Below are positions 32,663-42,401 of a DNA stretch of 64,000 bases, in pieces. Made by a program: the position numbers and the translations under genes. Location: positions 2,485,001 through 2,549,000 of the forward strand of contig OX438745.1 of the NCBI GenBank assembly GCA_949316235.1, read 5' to 3'. Origin of the DNA: Oegoconia quadripuncta (taxonomy: Eukaryota; Arthropoda; Insecta; Lepidoptera; Autostichidae). How positions within the stretch are numbered: the stretch's first letter is position 1; every line of letters begins with the position of its first letter. The notes under the pieces are model-generated. The model was not told where the DNA came from and ran no database searches. It saw nothing but the letters and a program-made list of their open reading frames with translations.

Positions 32663-32668
32663 TTTATT
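32663..32668 (-). terminator. polyadenylation signal AATAAA
   Basis: A minus-strand AATAAA about 45 nt past the stop of the 281-aa gene. Confidence 0.6.
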
Positions 32669-32713
32669 TCTTCGGGAGTTGTATGAATTGTATGCCATAA
32701 GGAATAACTAACT

Positions 32714-33559
32714 TTACCATGCTTTAACATCATTACATCCAACCTTACTATACTTCAACCTAATAATACTTCTGTCATCAGAAATTATCAAATTGTTGTC
32801 TTTATCAAATGCAATGCCGTAAACATTTCTCATATCCAAGATCTTCTTAAAGCCTTCTAGCTTCGTGTCAATGAATACACCGAAGTTTGTACATATGAAT
32901 AGTCTCTCGTCGTTATCTTCTGCTATTTGTCTGACAGTTATCAGTTCATTTACTATATCAGCTTTCAAATTAACGTTATCGAATTTGTAGAAACCGGTTT
33001 TGTTAGCGAAATATATCTCATTGGTGCTTGTCACAAAGAACTGGTCAACCTCGAAGTGCTCGAACTCCTTCACCACGGAAAACTTCCCGTCGATCTCTAT
33101 GAACAGCGTCTGGTTCGGATATCCGACGTAAAACAAATTCCTTTTATAAAACAGTGACCAAACATTTTTCCCTTTCTCACTATAATTATCAGCTATTTTC
33201 GTCATCATATTATACTTGTATATTCCATCGCTACCACCTAAATACACTTCGTCGTGATCTTGGTTGATTGCTATGGAGCAACCTCCTCTAATGCCGGCAA
33301 TTGAACGATAGAATTTGTCGTTGATGTCCATGTAGGCCAGTTGGAAATCGGCATCTGAGTATGTCTCTGATAGAGTGTAACTGAAGAAGAGGGTGTTGGT
33401 AGATTTATGGACGTGTAAGGTGTAAGGTCTTCCAAGGTTAGCCCAGATGATATCTCTGTCATACCAGTTGTCTCCGACTTTTATTCTTTGGCAGGATTTG
33501 GTTGGTATGGAGTAACTAGAGCTGATGACGTTTAAGACTACGTATAGTATCAGAGTCAT
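32714..33559 (-). CDS. ommochrome-binding-protein-like secreted protein 1
   Basis: 281 aa in one coding exon. Residues 1-17 form a hydrophobic signal peptide, so the protein is probably secreted to haemolymph or the epidermis. Recognisable motifs are WANLGRPYTLHVH, NTLFFSYTLSE, GIRGGCSIAI, DEVYLGGSDGIYKYN, EKGKNVWSLFYKRN and VRQIAEDNDERLFICTNFG. They give the repeated YxGG/YFANKT blade-like pattern of the lepidopteran ommochrome-binding protein family, whose founding member in Manduca binds yellow ommochrome pigment. Cys23 and Cys275 could bridge the two ends. NQT and NKT are candidate N-glycosylation sites. A minus-strand acceptor ends 13 nt before the ATG. Paralogous to 36461-37378. Pigment binding here is inferred from family only. 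Confidence 0.85.
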   Translation of the reverse strand: MTLILYVVLNVISSSYSIPTKSCQRIKVGDNWYDRDIIWANLGRPYTLHVHKSTNTLFFSYTLSETYSDADFQLAYMDINDKFYRSIAGIRGGCSIAINQDHDEVYLGGSDGIYKYNMMTKIADNYSEKGKNVWSLFYKRNLFYVGYPNQTLFIEIDGKFSVVKEFEHFEVDQFFVTSTNEIYFANKTGFYKFDNVNLKADIVNELITVRQIAEDNDERLFICTNFGVFIDTKLEGFKKILDMRNVYGIAFDKDNNLIISDDRSIIRLKYSKVGCNDVKAW

Positions 33560-33572
33560 TTTTGAGATGCTC

Positions 33573-33585
33573 CTGAAAATTTTAT
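33573..33585 (-). promoter_or_regulatory. 3' splice site in the 5' UTR of the 281-aa gene
   Basis: The minus strand reads TATAAAATTTTCAG before GAGCATCTCAAAA-ATG. A T-rich tract plus CAG 13 nt upstream of the start implies an intron in the 5' UTR. The first exon was not located. Confidence 0.55.
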
Positions 33586-33917
33586 AGTTTAGGTATAGTA
33601 ACTTATAACTGGCAGTAAAACAGATAAAGCCCTTGGTGTGCCTTGGTGTACAATGAAGAACTTAATTAAGAAATCTAAATTTCAAGTCAGAAATAAATCA
33701 CAAAACATATTCTGAACTAGAAAATATTTAAAAAATTTATCGGTCAAAGTTTATGTGAATTAACGAGATAAAGTTTTGACATTGTCTTTTTTTTTTTTTT
33801 TTTGTAAACGAGGGTTTTGTCGTTTTGTTATCACTGACTTCTTTTTATTCTCTCCGTATTTAGAGATAAGATGTTTAGAGAAACTTTGAAAAAAATTACA
33901 GAAAGTTAAGAATCTAA

Positions 33918-34062
33918 CGCCCGTATTAATAAACCGGTCCCAAGATTGAAATGACCTTAAGTTGACGCTTGAGAATTTTATAGATATAAAAATAGTATCA
34001 AAAGAATTGTATTGAGACAGAGACGCGATCTCAATCTTAAGGTCGATTTATTAGTACGGGCC
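33918..34062. mobile_element. MITE family N, copy 2 (best preserved)
   Basis: Ends CGCCCGTATTAATAAACC and the inverse GGTCGATTTATTAGTACGGG, with TAA directly on both sides (33915-33917, 34063-34065). 145 bp, non-coding. The TWA duplication points to a PIF/Harbinger-type transposase as the mobilising enzyme. Confidence 0.8.
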
Positions 34063-34099
34063 TAAATCGCGAATCGAAAGTTCCATACAAATTTGAATG

Positions 34100-34325
34100 T
34101 AGTTCGACCATCACTCTGCGCTGCCTCTTTTCACAAATACCTCTGAATTACTCCGTTTCTTTTAAACAGCTATTTATGGGACTTGTCTATTTCAGTGGCA
34201 CTATTTATGCACAGTTTTTAGGGATATAAATTATAACCATAGGTAAAGCAGTCTCTGCATATGAGAATGAGGATTCCAGGAACACGTGACGCCAGAATGC
34301 TCAATTAAAATATTAAATAATTCAA
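34100..34325 (+). mobile_element. element F, right-end fragment
   Basis: Matches the right arm of the 62.8-63.9 kb element: TATTTATGGGACTTGTCTAT, GGCACTATTTATGCACA, AGTCTCTGCATATGAGAAT, GACGCCAGAATGCTCA and the end AAAATATTAAATAATTC. Confidence 0.75.
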
Positions 34326-34330
34326 ACAAG

Positions 34331-35349
34331 AGTGGCACAATTTGTTTCCTTTGGACACTATTTGGTACGATTTCAGCACAGTTTATTGGCATTGTCAAAA
34401 TAGCAGAATTCCACTTTGTGTATTTTACCAAAAATTTATAACAGGCTAAATACCGATATAAAAATTTTACCTTTGAATTTTTTTTAAGTAACTTAAAACA
34501 ATGGTTAATTCAGAATTGCTTTTACGCGATGAATGAATGTTATAAAGGTACTTCTATGCAGTAATATGACAGTATGATTGACCAAAATAATAAGAGCTGG
34601 TACCTACCTTTGCTCAGCAGCTGAGCTTATGCATTCAGCGGGGCAATAGCGCTAGCGTACTAGGTACTATGCCTCACGGAAGCGAGTTGGACGGCGTATT
34701 TTTTCTATAAGATATAGGTATTTTTAATTGGCTCTATAAATTTGTTATCTATAAGTTTTATAAATTTGTTGTTTCATGTACATTGAAATAAGAAGTAAAT
34801 ATAATAATAGATATTAGTTTTAGTTAAATGACATATTCTAATGTGAACTAATAATATAATTTTATGTAAAAATAATAGGTATAAATATTAAGTAATAATT
34901 TTGCATGCCAGACGCTGGCGAACTGTGTAATACTTAACATTATATGTATATTTAAGACCATTATTGTTACCACATTTCGAGCCAAATAAATTTCTATTTT
35001 TATACAAAACCCTAAAAATAAAGTTGAAGATTGTAATACGTACCTTGTAATTACCAATATCATTTTAAAATCTCACTAAAACCGCCATAGTCGAATTACA
35101 CATGATTCTACTACGAGATTAGGCAATACAATGAAACTATTGCTATTACAATAGGGATCAAAATTAGTACACATAGTTTAGATAACAATTTTATATTTGA
35201 AACAACATACCATTCTTTAAGATGATTGTTTTGGTAACAAGTCAATTCGGAATCGGTATAATCATGAGCTGGTGCATCCATCTAGCCTGCTTGGTTAGTT
35301 GACCGCATGTCAAGCCCAACAACACTGCCGGAATAATTATAAATTCTAC
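34331..35349. other. no gene seen (between the two paralogues)
   Basis: AT-rich. Possible minus-strand splice donors (AAG/GTACGT near 35038, AAAG/GTAGGT near 34606) might belong to a 5' exon of the 281-aa gene, but this is unsupported otherwise. Confidence 0.35.
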
Positions 35350-35440
35350 TGAGATCGCGTGCTTCATCTTCGGCCACATCGTCACTTCCCATCAGGTGAG
35401 ATTGTGGTCAAATGCGTATCCAGTTAACTATAAACAAAAA
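35350..35440 (+). mobile_element. LINE 3' end, tail type H2 (short)
   Basis: GAGATCGCGTGCTTCATC, TTCCCATCAGGTGAGATTG, GGTCAAATGCGTATCCAG, and an A-rich end. Confidence 0.65.
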
Positions 35441-35510
35441 TTGCAAATTTACCAAACTCCCGACAAAATAAATGATTATACTCGTATAATCTAAATAAAC
35501 CATTAATGGT

Positions 35511-35799
35511 GACAACTTGTTTGGTGTAGTGGTTAGCAACTCTGACTACACCAAAACTATTACCTTTAACAACTATACCAAAAGGTTGCGGGTTCGAATC
35601 CCGCTAGGGGCATATGTTTATGTGATAAATACTGACATGTGTACCCGAGTTATGGATGTTTTCATTTATAATAAGTATTTATTTACAACAAAACAAATGT
35701 ATTTATGTAATATCAACCATCTGGTATTCACAACAAAAGTCTATAGTTGCTTACTGTGTGTGTATGTCTAAGGATATTTATTTCTTTATTTATTTATGT
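35511..35799 (+). mobile_element. SINE-B, copy 6 (duplicated anticodon-arm region)
   Basis: Full length, with head TTGTTTGGTGTAGTGGTTAG, B box GGGTTCGAATCCC and tail AAGGATATTTATTT. About 25 extra bases between CTGACTACACCAAAAC and CTATACCAAAAGG look like a local duplication. Confidence 0.85.
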
Positions 35800-36085
35800 T
35801 AAAAATTAAATATCTTCGAAACTGCTTAACTAATTTCCTTCAAACATGGCTGAGAACCTAGCCCCGAGTTTAACCGTACATATGAAGGGTTGGTAAAGGT
35901 CGACCAAGAACGACGTACGGCAATCAAGTGACTGACATAATCTCAAAAGCTCGAGTATGAAGTATTTTATGAGAGTGGTAGAAGCAACTAGTATGTCAGG
36001 ATCGTTGCATGTTGAAATCAATAGTCTGTGCCTTCCGCAACGGGAAACAGGCGTGAGCATATGTGTATGTATATAAAAATACAAA
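35800..36085 (+). mobile_element. RTE-type LINE 3' fragment
   Basis: The start (TTAAAAATTAAATATCTTCG) belongs to repeat R. From 35872, GGTCGACCAAGAACGACG through GTATGAAGTATTTTATGAG and CTGTGCCTTCCGC-GGGAAACAGGCGTGAGC resembles an RTE-type C-terminus, matching 3495-3670 inverted. Frames are broken. Confidence 0.5.
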
Positions 36086-36135
36086 ATCCCCGATAGACTG
36101 TGATACCAGCCAAATACAAAAAATAGTTTTTTGAC

Positions 36136-36375
36136 TTTTTTTTATGCACAACGGGTTGGTACTTGACCTCAATCACACCTGATGTTAAGTGAAGATGAGG
36201 TTGAAGGTGGAAGCGTACTGACCCGCAAACCCCAACACATTTGGACGACTGGCTATGTTATCTCTGACAACCGAACAATGCTATTACATTGCTGCTTGGC
36301 GGCAGATTTAGATATGATGGTGGTAGCTAGCCAGGCGGACATTTAAAATGCCCTACCACCAACCAAACCGAGTAC
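36136..36375 (-). mobile_element. SINE-A, copy 7 (head missing)
   Basis: Minus-strand copy from TTATGCACAACGGGTTGG to CAAACCGAGTAC; the tRNA-like head is absent. It lies only 85 bp past the stop of the 305-aa gene and on the same strand, so it may contribute to that gene's 3' end. Confidence 0.85.
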
Positions 36376-36460
36376 CGAAAATACCGATACCGAATTCTAA
36401 ATATCTGTACATTATTAACCTATACTTATTGTAAAGTTTATACACTATTACAATCTATTG

Positions 36461-37378
36461 TCACGATTCCTCTTCCCAATTAACCATCGTCTTAGCTTCT
36501 AATTTCTCTTCATTTGCAATTATTGCACTATAACACAATTCACTATTTTTACTCGGAACCAATTTGTATATTGCATCGTGGTTAGAAAATATAACCTGAT
36601 CGTGCTCATCAAACGTCATTCCAAAAGCGTGGTCTACATGTGCGACTTTCTTAACCCTATGGTATGGCTTATCTTCAATATAAATGCCGTCACTTGCACA
36701 AAAATATATATCACCATAACTGTCTTCAACTATCTGTCGCATCACAATTTCATCGCTAAGAACGAAGGGCTCACGTCTACCAGGTCTTGGTACTTTAAAC
36801 AGAGCAGTTTTGTTGGAGAAATAGACATCACGTTGTTTGGATATAAAGAAATTGTCAATCTCAATCTTCATGGCCTCAGCGACCTGTATGAAATTGTCCT
36901 CTTGCAAAACGTAAAGTTTCTGTGTTGGGTACTCTATGTAGTAGAAGTTTCTTTTGATGAATATACCCCATATAGACTTTCCTTTTTCACCAAAGAATTC
37001 CGCTTGCTTTGTTAGGAAGTTGTACTTGAAAATGCCGTCGTGACCGCCGAGGTATACGTCATCGTTACCAGCATCGTAAGCGACCGCGTAACCACCATTA
37101 ATGCCTTTCACTTCTATACAATTCTTCTTCTCCACATGACACGCCATAATGCCGAAATCTACTTGAGTAACGGACTCTACCGTATGACTGAAGAATAGTA
37201 TGCCGGAGAACCTGTGCATGACCAAGTTGTAAGGTCGACCAAGGTTGGCGACTATTAGTTTCTTATCGAAGTACACGTGGTTGAAGACAATACCATCGCA
37301 GATGATTTTCTTTTCACTGACAGTGGCGGTTCTTACAGTGGCGAAGGTGAGAGCCAGAGCGAGTGATAGAAAATGCAT
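36461..37378 (-). CDS. ommochrome-binding-protein-like secreted protein 2
   Basis: 305 aa in one coding exon. Residues 1-18 form a typical signal peptide. It shares with the 281-aa neighbour ANLGRPYNLVMH, ILFFSHT, GINGGYAVAY, DDVYLGGHDGIFKYN, GEKGKSIWGIFIKRNFYY, FSNKTALFKV and MRQIVEDSYGDIYFCASDGI, and a Cys near each end (Cys27 and SELC). The C-terminus is about 25 residues longer and acidic, ending NWEEES. The family is a secreted, probably beta-propeller-like, ommochrome-binding group of Lepidoptera. Function here is inferred. Same strand as its paralogue, consistent with an old tandem duplication. No canonical AATAAA follows the stop closely. Confidence 0.85.
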   Translation of the reverse strand: MHFLSLALALTFATVRTATVSEKKIICDGIVFNHVYFDKKLIVANLGRPYNLVMHRFSGILFFSHTVESVTQVDFGIMACHVEKKNCIEVKGINGGYAVAYDAGNDDVYLGGHDGIFKYNFLTKQAEFFGEKGKSIWGIFIKRNFYYIEYPTQKLYVLQEDNFIQVAEAMKIEIDNFFISKQRDVYFSNKTALFKVPRPGRREPFVLSDEIVMRQIVEDSYGDIYFCASDGIYIEDKPYHRVKKVAHVDHAFGMTFDEHDQVIFSNHDAIYKLVPSKNSELCYSAIIANEEKLEAKTMVNWEEES

Positions 37379-37396
37379 TTTATCGGTCGTATTGAG

Positions 37397-37412
37397 CTGT
37401 AAAAAGAAATTG
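37397..37412 (-). promoter_or_regulatory. 3' splice site in the 5' UTR of the 305-aa gene
   Basis: The minus strand reads CAATTTCTTTTTACAG before CTCAATACGACCGATAAA-ATG, a strong polypyrimidine tract and CAG 18 nt upstream of the start. The paralogue has a similar site in the same place. Confidence 0.65.
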
Positions 37413-37489
37413 AATTTGGAAGTTTATTACTACCTATGAAAATGTAACACTTATTACAAGAAGTTACTATTACATAATTATAATGTAGG

Positions 37490-38540
37490 TCAATAGGATG
37501 TCCACTGCTGAGTATAGGCCTCCCTTATAGCCTTCCAGAATAACAGGTTAGAAGCAATTCCACTTCCACACTCCTCCCACTGTAACTCCTATAAGCTAGG
37601 ATCGACAGTGGTATTCGACACGGCGCCTACTGAAGGTAGACGGTGCCCTACGTGACTCTATTGCTACCTTGGACCCCAGGCTAATAAGAAAGAAATAGGG
37701 TGTGTAAGTTAGAAAAAGGTTTCCCACTTCCCCCCTAGGCAAATGGGAGTGTAGCCAATGAAATACAACATGGCACTAGGGCCATCCCTATGGGGAAGGA
37801 GGGCGAGTGAAGCTCGGCCTCCTGCTTTCGTATACACCACGAACTGCGCCTAGATGCAGTGAGCGTGGCGGTAGCAGAAGGCTATCGCCACGTTAGAATA
37901 GAAGGCAGGTTAGAAGCAGCCTGTATCCAACGACTTCTCGCCACATTTTTTTCTTCCGACCTAAATTCGTTCGTTCACCTTATGGGTGAGCATCCTACGC
38001 TGCACTTGTCGGTGTAAGTCTCCACGCAGGGTCATCGATTTTCCAAGCTAATGGACCCTGTCTACTGCCTCTCCAACTTAATAATCCAATAGGCCAATGA
38101 CTTCCGACACCATTATATAGATGAACGTTCTACGCCGATGCGTAGTCCCCATAATAGAACTTTTATGCCCCAACGAGGTCTTCAAGCTGTGTGCCCTACC
38201 TACTTCAACTTTCTGTTGGAATACGTCGGTGACTGAAATTCGTTTACAGATTTCTTAATTCCTTCAATCTCTTGTTGTGTGACCTTGAGCTTCTTATGAG
38301 CCCCATAGTGGAACATCAGGTTTCAATGCCATAAGGTACCACTGGTAACACATTGTTTTCGGATTCCTTAAGCACTGACGAGAAGACGTTGGGCAGTCGG
38401 TCCCTCCGAGTTGGATTCGACGACTGGACGCATTCTCAAAGTTTGTCTTACTTAATCGGTCTCTTGTTCTAGGTAATACTCGTCTACAACTTCAAGAATA
38501 TATAACTTCCTATGTGAAACTGTCAATAACGAAGCAAAAT
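37490..38540 (-). mobile_element. RTE-type LINE, decayed 3' half
   Basis: With many stops and shifts the minus strand shows, in order, LPVVPYGIETWCSTMGLIRS, GSHWPIGLLSWRG, PAWRLTPTSAA and SRWIQAASN. These echo the VMTYGAETW, RWGHIARR, RPPTRWTDD and SRWMQAASN blocks of RTE-type ORF2. 37490-37530 (TAGGATGTCCACTGCTGAG) is the 3' end. GC is higher than in neighbouring DNA. Confidence 0.6.
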
Positions 38541-39045
38541 TATCAAGTTGGTTCTGCCATGTGTTTAAGATATATCCAGGGTTATTATACATAAATAAAC
38601 TGACCTTATAAAGTTGTCACTTGAAATAAACAAAAGAAAAAACTTCACACGACAAATCGTCTTGAAATTTAAGGACCAAATGATGCTAGACAACGGTATT
38701 CTTTCGGACAAAGATTGTTTATAAAAATAAAGAAACAAACAAACAAGAGATGTTGTTTTTGTAAACATTGTGAACTAATGCGCAAACAGAGAATATACAA
38801 GATCCTATTACATAACCTATTGTTTTCACTTGTTGGAAGGGTTGCGTTGGAATTGCAAAAACTCTATCTACTTGCAGAAGTAGGTACATCATCAGCGTGA
38901 ACCATAATCCATTTAGGCCAACCCAGTAAGTGTATTCTACTAACTTCTTTAACCTGTAAATTTTTCATATGCCACTATGAGCTATCCATGGGCTGACCGC
39001 GCATGACGTTGCATAGTTGAAAAAGAATAACGATGTCTGAGCCTC
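38541..39045. other. no gene seen
   Basis: No gene or recurrent repeat recognised. Confidence 0.4.
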
Positions 39046-39135
39046 GAGGGTGAATTTGAATTCGTGTAATTCCTACTAACTGGTGAATCCACTCTTGATT
39101 ACGATCCACTTTCCCCAAGTAACCAAAGTCGAGTG
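39046..39135. mobile_element. MITE family E, half copy
   Basis: GAGGGTGAATTTGAATTCG, ACTGGTGAATCCACTCTTGA, TACGATCCACTTTCCCCAAG. Matches one arm of 20940-21311; the other arm is missing. Confidence 0.75.
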
Positions 39136-39720
39136 ATGGTGGTGAATAAAAAAAAAATTAAGCACTTATTGTTGAATAAAGTTTTGTTAAATAAAAGCTT
39201 TTTTTTGTATTATAGATATTTCAATTTATTCTAGAACAGCTGAATGCATTTCACTCCAATATTTGAGAGTAGGTAGATACTAATCTATTCGCGCGTCTTA
39301 TTTATGTTTTAGATAGGACGAGCTTAACCATATTAAAATTTGCATTAAATAGCAACTACGGTAAATATGCTAATTGGGTAGCTTAATTGCATATAGTGTC
39401 AGTTTTGGACTTGCAGCTAATGTAATTGGTGCATAATTTAGTGCCTACTGAATGTATCTTGTTAATTTACGGCCTTTACTTACCTTCTGTTTTATTTATT
39501 TTATTGACCATCAAAGCAGATCAAAGCGTTACTTGTAGTGGAACTTCCTATGCATTTCTCTTTTTTCCTTTTGTCACATCATTATCATTCATTTAACTTG
39601 TTATCATAATTACTACTCAACACTAGCTGTATCAACAACGTACACGATTTTCACTCACGATTGACCACAAATGTACACACAGACGGGAATATGCGCGTTT
39701 CTTTTATGCACTCGTACTTG
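39136..39720. other. no coding gene; strong minus-strand splice donor
   Basis: On the minus strand AGAAG/GTAAGT occurs at 39478-39488. It could be the end of the unseen 5' exon of the 305-aa gene about 2.1 kb away, but nothing else supports this. Confidence 0.3.
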
Positions 39721-39800
39721 TAGGGGTTGTAACTGAAAACCAGTGTTTCGCTCTTTGAGTGATGTGCCACACTGAGTTATTTGAGCCCATTTAATATTGT
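39721..39800 (+). mobile_element. LINE tail type J fragment
   Basis: GGGGTTGTAACTGAAAACCA, TTCGCTCTTTGAGTGATGTG and CCACACTGAGTTAT, nearly identical to 41943-42001. Confidence 0.7.
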
Positions 39801-39956
39801 AGGTTTTATAACTAAATACCTACACTATACCTAAAGCAAACTCCTGATCCGTTAGAAAATATTTTTTACAATATCACTGTCTATGTACAAAAAATCAGGG
39901 ACTTTAAGATTATAGGAAGTTACACCCCTAAATATGCATATCTTGACTGGACTATT
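39787..39956 (+). repeat. dispersed repeat P, single arm
   Basis: TTTAATATTGTAGGTTTTAT, AACTCCTGATCCGTTAGAAA, GTTACACCCCTAAATATGC. Nearly identical to 57327-57505 and present inverted at 55571-55690. Confidence 0.75.
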
Positions 39957-39957
39957 A

Positions 39958-39996
39958 TGGGAGGCCTCTGTCCAGCAGTGGACGTCTTTCGTTTGA
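39958..39996 (+). mobile_element. RTE-type LINE 3' scrap
   Basis: GGGAGGCCTCTGTCCAGCAG followed by TGGACGTC, encoding GGLCPAVDV, the usual last residues and UTR junction of RTE-type ORF2. Confidence 0.5.
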
Positions 39997-40001
39997 TACA
40001 T

Positions 40002-40219
40002 CTCCGATTGGTGTAGTGGATAGTCACCCTATCAGCGAAACCAACGGTTGCGGGTTCGAATCCCGCGAGTGGTAAATGTTTGTATGATGAATACGAACAA
40101 TATTTATGTATGTTTATCCATTATCTGGTATCCATAGTACAAGCTTTGCTTAGTTTGGGACTAGATGATTGGTGTAAGTGTCCGAAATATTTATTTATTT
40201 ATTTATTATTTATTTATTC
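40002..40219 (+). mobile_element. SINE-C, copy 5
   Basis: CCGATTGGTGTAGTGGATAG, B box GGGTTCGAATCCC. About 25 bp of the family's CATGGATG region are missing after ATACGAACAATATTTATG. Tail GAAATATTTATTTATTT. Confidence 0.85.
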
Positions 40220-40221
40220 TA

Positions 40222-40295
40222 TGAGATGGCGTGTTTCATCTTTGTCTACATTATCATATTCTCTCAGGTGAGTTTGTGGCAAACGTATAAAAAAC
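40222..40295 (+). mobile_element. possible H2 LINE tail
   Basis: GAGATGGCGTGTTTCATC, TCTCAGGTGAGTTTGTGG, AAACGTATAAAAA. Resembles the H2 end but diverged. Confidence 0.4.
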
Positions 40296-40743
40296 GTCTA
40301 GTCATATTTCGCTGCATAATTCTCATGAATTCCTCCGCCTGCACCACATTAGTATGCACTGACACAAAAAGCACTAATTGCACTCAAATGTAATTCCTCC
40401 CGGTGTTGGTTTACGCGCAGGGACGTCGGAAGGTTTGGTATTGGTTGTATGTGTGATTGTTGCAGGCCGTCGGAGACCTGTGTCACTGCGACCATACAAA
40501 AGTACTCTGTGCTGCGACCGTTGCTAATCTATTGTGATCGCCACTATACTAGCGGCACGCAATGATGGCCGTTTTGACGTTTGCCCGCTCATGAAGTTCC
40601 GTATTAATTGATAACGACTTTGAAGGAAAGAATTGCGGTACTTTATTGACGATAGTGATGTGCAGATTTACTGGGAAAAGGTTGTGGATAAAACTGTTAA
40701 ATTAATAAGGGAAGATTATGAAAGAAATGTGAAAATAGTTTTG
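40296..40743. other. no gene seen
   Basis: Somewhat GC-richer DNA with no coding signal or recurrent repeat. Confidence 0.4.
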
Positions 40744-41073
40744 TTTTTTTATTCACAACGGGTTTGTACTTGACCTCAACCACACCTGATGTTAAGTGAA
40801 GATGAGGGCGAAGGTGGTAGCGTACTGACCTGGAAACCCCATCTTATTTGGGGGACTCGCTACCTTATCTCTGACAACCGGAACACAACAATGCTATTAA
40901 CATTGCTGTTTAGCGGCAGATTTAGATAAGATGGTGGTCGCTAGCCAGGCGGACATTCAATATGCCCTACCACCAACCAAACCGAGTATTAAATATGTAC
41001 CCCGCTGGGCATCGAACCCGCGACCTCCGAAACGTAAACCCAATGTTGTTTACATTGAGCCACGGAGGCGGTT
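40744..41073 (-). mobile_element. SINE-A, copy 8 (full length)
   Basis: Minus strand, from TATTCACAACGGG through B-box complement GGCATCGAACCCGCGACC (one change) to CCACGGAGGCGGTT. Confidence 0.9.
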
Positions 41074-41079
41074 AAGACG

Positions 41080-41148
41080 CGACCTCATCTTCACTTAACA
41101 TCAGGTATGATTGAGGTCAAGTAACAACCTGTTGTGCATAAAAAAAAC
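41080..41148 (+). mobile_element. SINE-A 3' end, inverted next to copy 8
   Basis: ACCTCATCTTCACTTAACAT, TGATTGAGGTCAAGTAAC, GTTGTGCATAAAAAAA. It lies head-on against the 5' end of copy 8, making about 70-bp inverted arms 260 bp apart. Confidence 0.85.
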
Positions 41149-41654
41149 TAGGCATTCCTGTGTTTCAAGCAGTAAACTAACTATATGCGGAAAACTAGTT
41201 ATTCTTGTGTCTTGCTTTACTAGTTGCCAGCAGCCAGCATCTTTACAATACATGTTGTCATGAACTGTCCCTTACATTAAGCCACACTTAAGACGGCCCT
41301 GGCTGCAATAGGTACAAATGTGAAAGGAAAGTACGTCGCCCAGAGAGTTGCAATCTGTTCTTAATCCTGTGTGAACTCAGCGGATAATTCGTTTAAACCC
41401 CAAAGAGAAATATTCGCGAATGTTTTTTAGGATGCACGTTTTAGGGTTGGAACATAGTGACTAAGGTAGAGAGAGTTCGTAGTCACTTTACACTTCGATC
41501 AAAATTATTTAAGGTTTAAGCCAAGTCGGTGGCTATGAAGATGCTTTTAATTTTACGTAAATTGAAAATTTAGAAAATCCCTAAAAGATAGTTATTATCC
41601 AATATTAAAAGCTAAATATTTTCGAATAATATGTAGTTAAGCTAAAAGAACACG
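41149..41654. other. no gene seen
   Basis: No gene or recurrent repeat recognised. Confidence 0.45.
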
Positions 41655-41930
41655 CTACATTACCATCCATCTCCTGGCTCCATCATCAGATCGTCAACAC
41701 CAAATGCAATATATTGGACTCGTCAAAACGAAAATGAGCCCAAACTGGAGGGGTTTACTAGTGGCCACTGAAGAGTTTCACCATCCACCTCCTAGCTCCA
41801 TCATCAGATCAGCTGTAAGATACCAAATTATAATATTGTCATCAGTATTAAATATACATACAAAGTTTCATTTCGATAGGACAATTAGAAGTAAGTTTAA
41901 ATTAACTTTCAAGATTTGATTACATTGTTA
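41655..41930. repeat. dispersed repeat Q
   Basis: Two units, CCATCTCCTGGCTCCATCAT and CCACCTCCTAGCTCCATCAT, about 105 bp apart, followed by ATACAAAGTTTCATTTCGAT. Same plan as 815-1100. Confidence 0.55.
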
Positions 41931-41937
41931 GTTAGGT

Positions 41938-42165
41938 ACTAAGGGGTTGTAACTGTAAACCAGTGTTTCGCTCTTTGAGTGATGTGCCACACTGAGTTAT
42001 AACCCATTTGTGCTACTGCGGCACACACTCGCTCTTTGTATTTTCTAGTCTTTACGTTTATGTATAATTCTTTTGTATAATTGTATGTATAATTCTTTGT
42101 AATTTAAAAATTGTGTAGGTGTGTGAACGCAGTGGCGTAAATAAATGCTTTATCTATCTTTCTAT

Positions 42166-42205
<40 letters not shown>

Positions 42206-42206
42206 G
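41938..42206 (+). mobile_element. LINE 3' end, tail type J with long TCTA array
   Basis: AAACCAGTGTTTCGCTCTTT, CACACTGAGTTATAACCC, TACTGCGGCACACACTCGC, AATAAATGCTTTATCTATC, then about 50 bp of TCTA repeats to 42206. Confidence 0.75.
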
Positions 42207-42401
42207 TACAAGTGAAGCAATAAAAGCGTGTTAAAAATATACAATACATACATCCCGACAAAATCTGGATATACACAACTCTGTCATATACATCACGCCC
42301 GTTTTTTTTTCGGGGGTAATAAAGTCAAAATCGTCAAAGTCAGTGGTTGAATTTATTCGAGTAACGGAAATTGTCGGACATGTAGGTACTTAATATATGT
42401 T

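Noticed and set aside
36578..37015. 145-codon plus-strand frame
   Set aside because: Antisense to the 305-aa ommochrome-binding-like gene, which has clear homology motifs.
42150..42206. TCTA array as an independent microsatellite
   Set aside because: It directly follows a LINE 3' UTR with AATAAATGCTTTATC, so it is the element's expanded tail.
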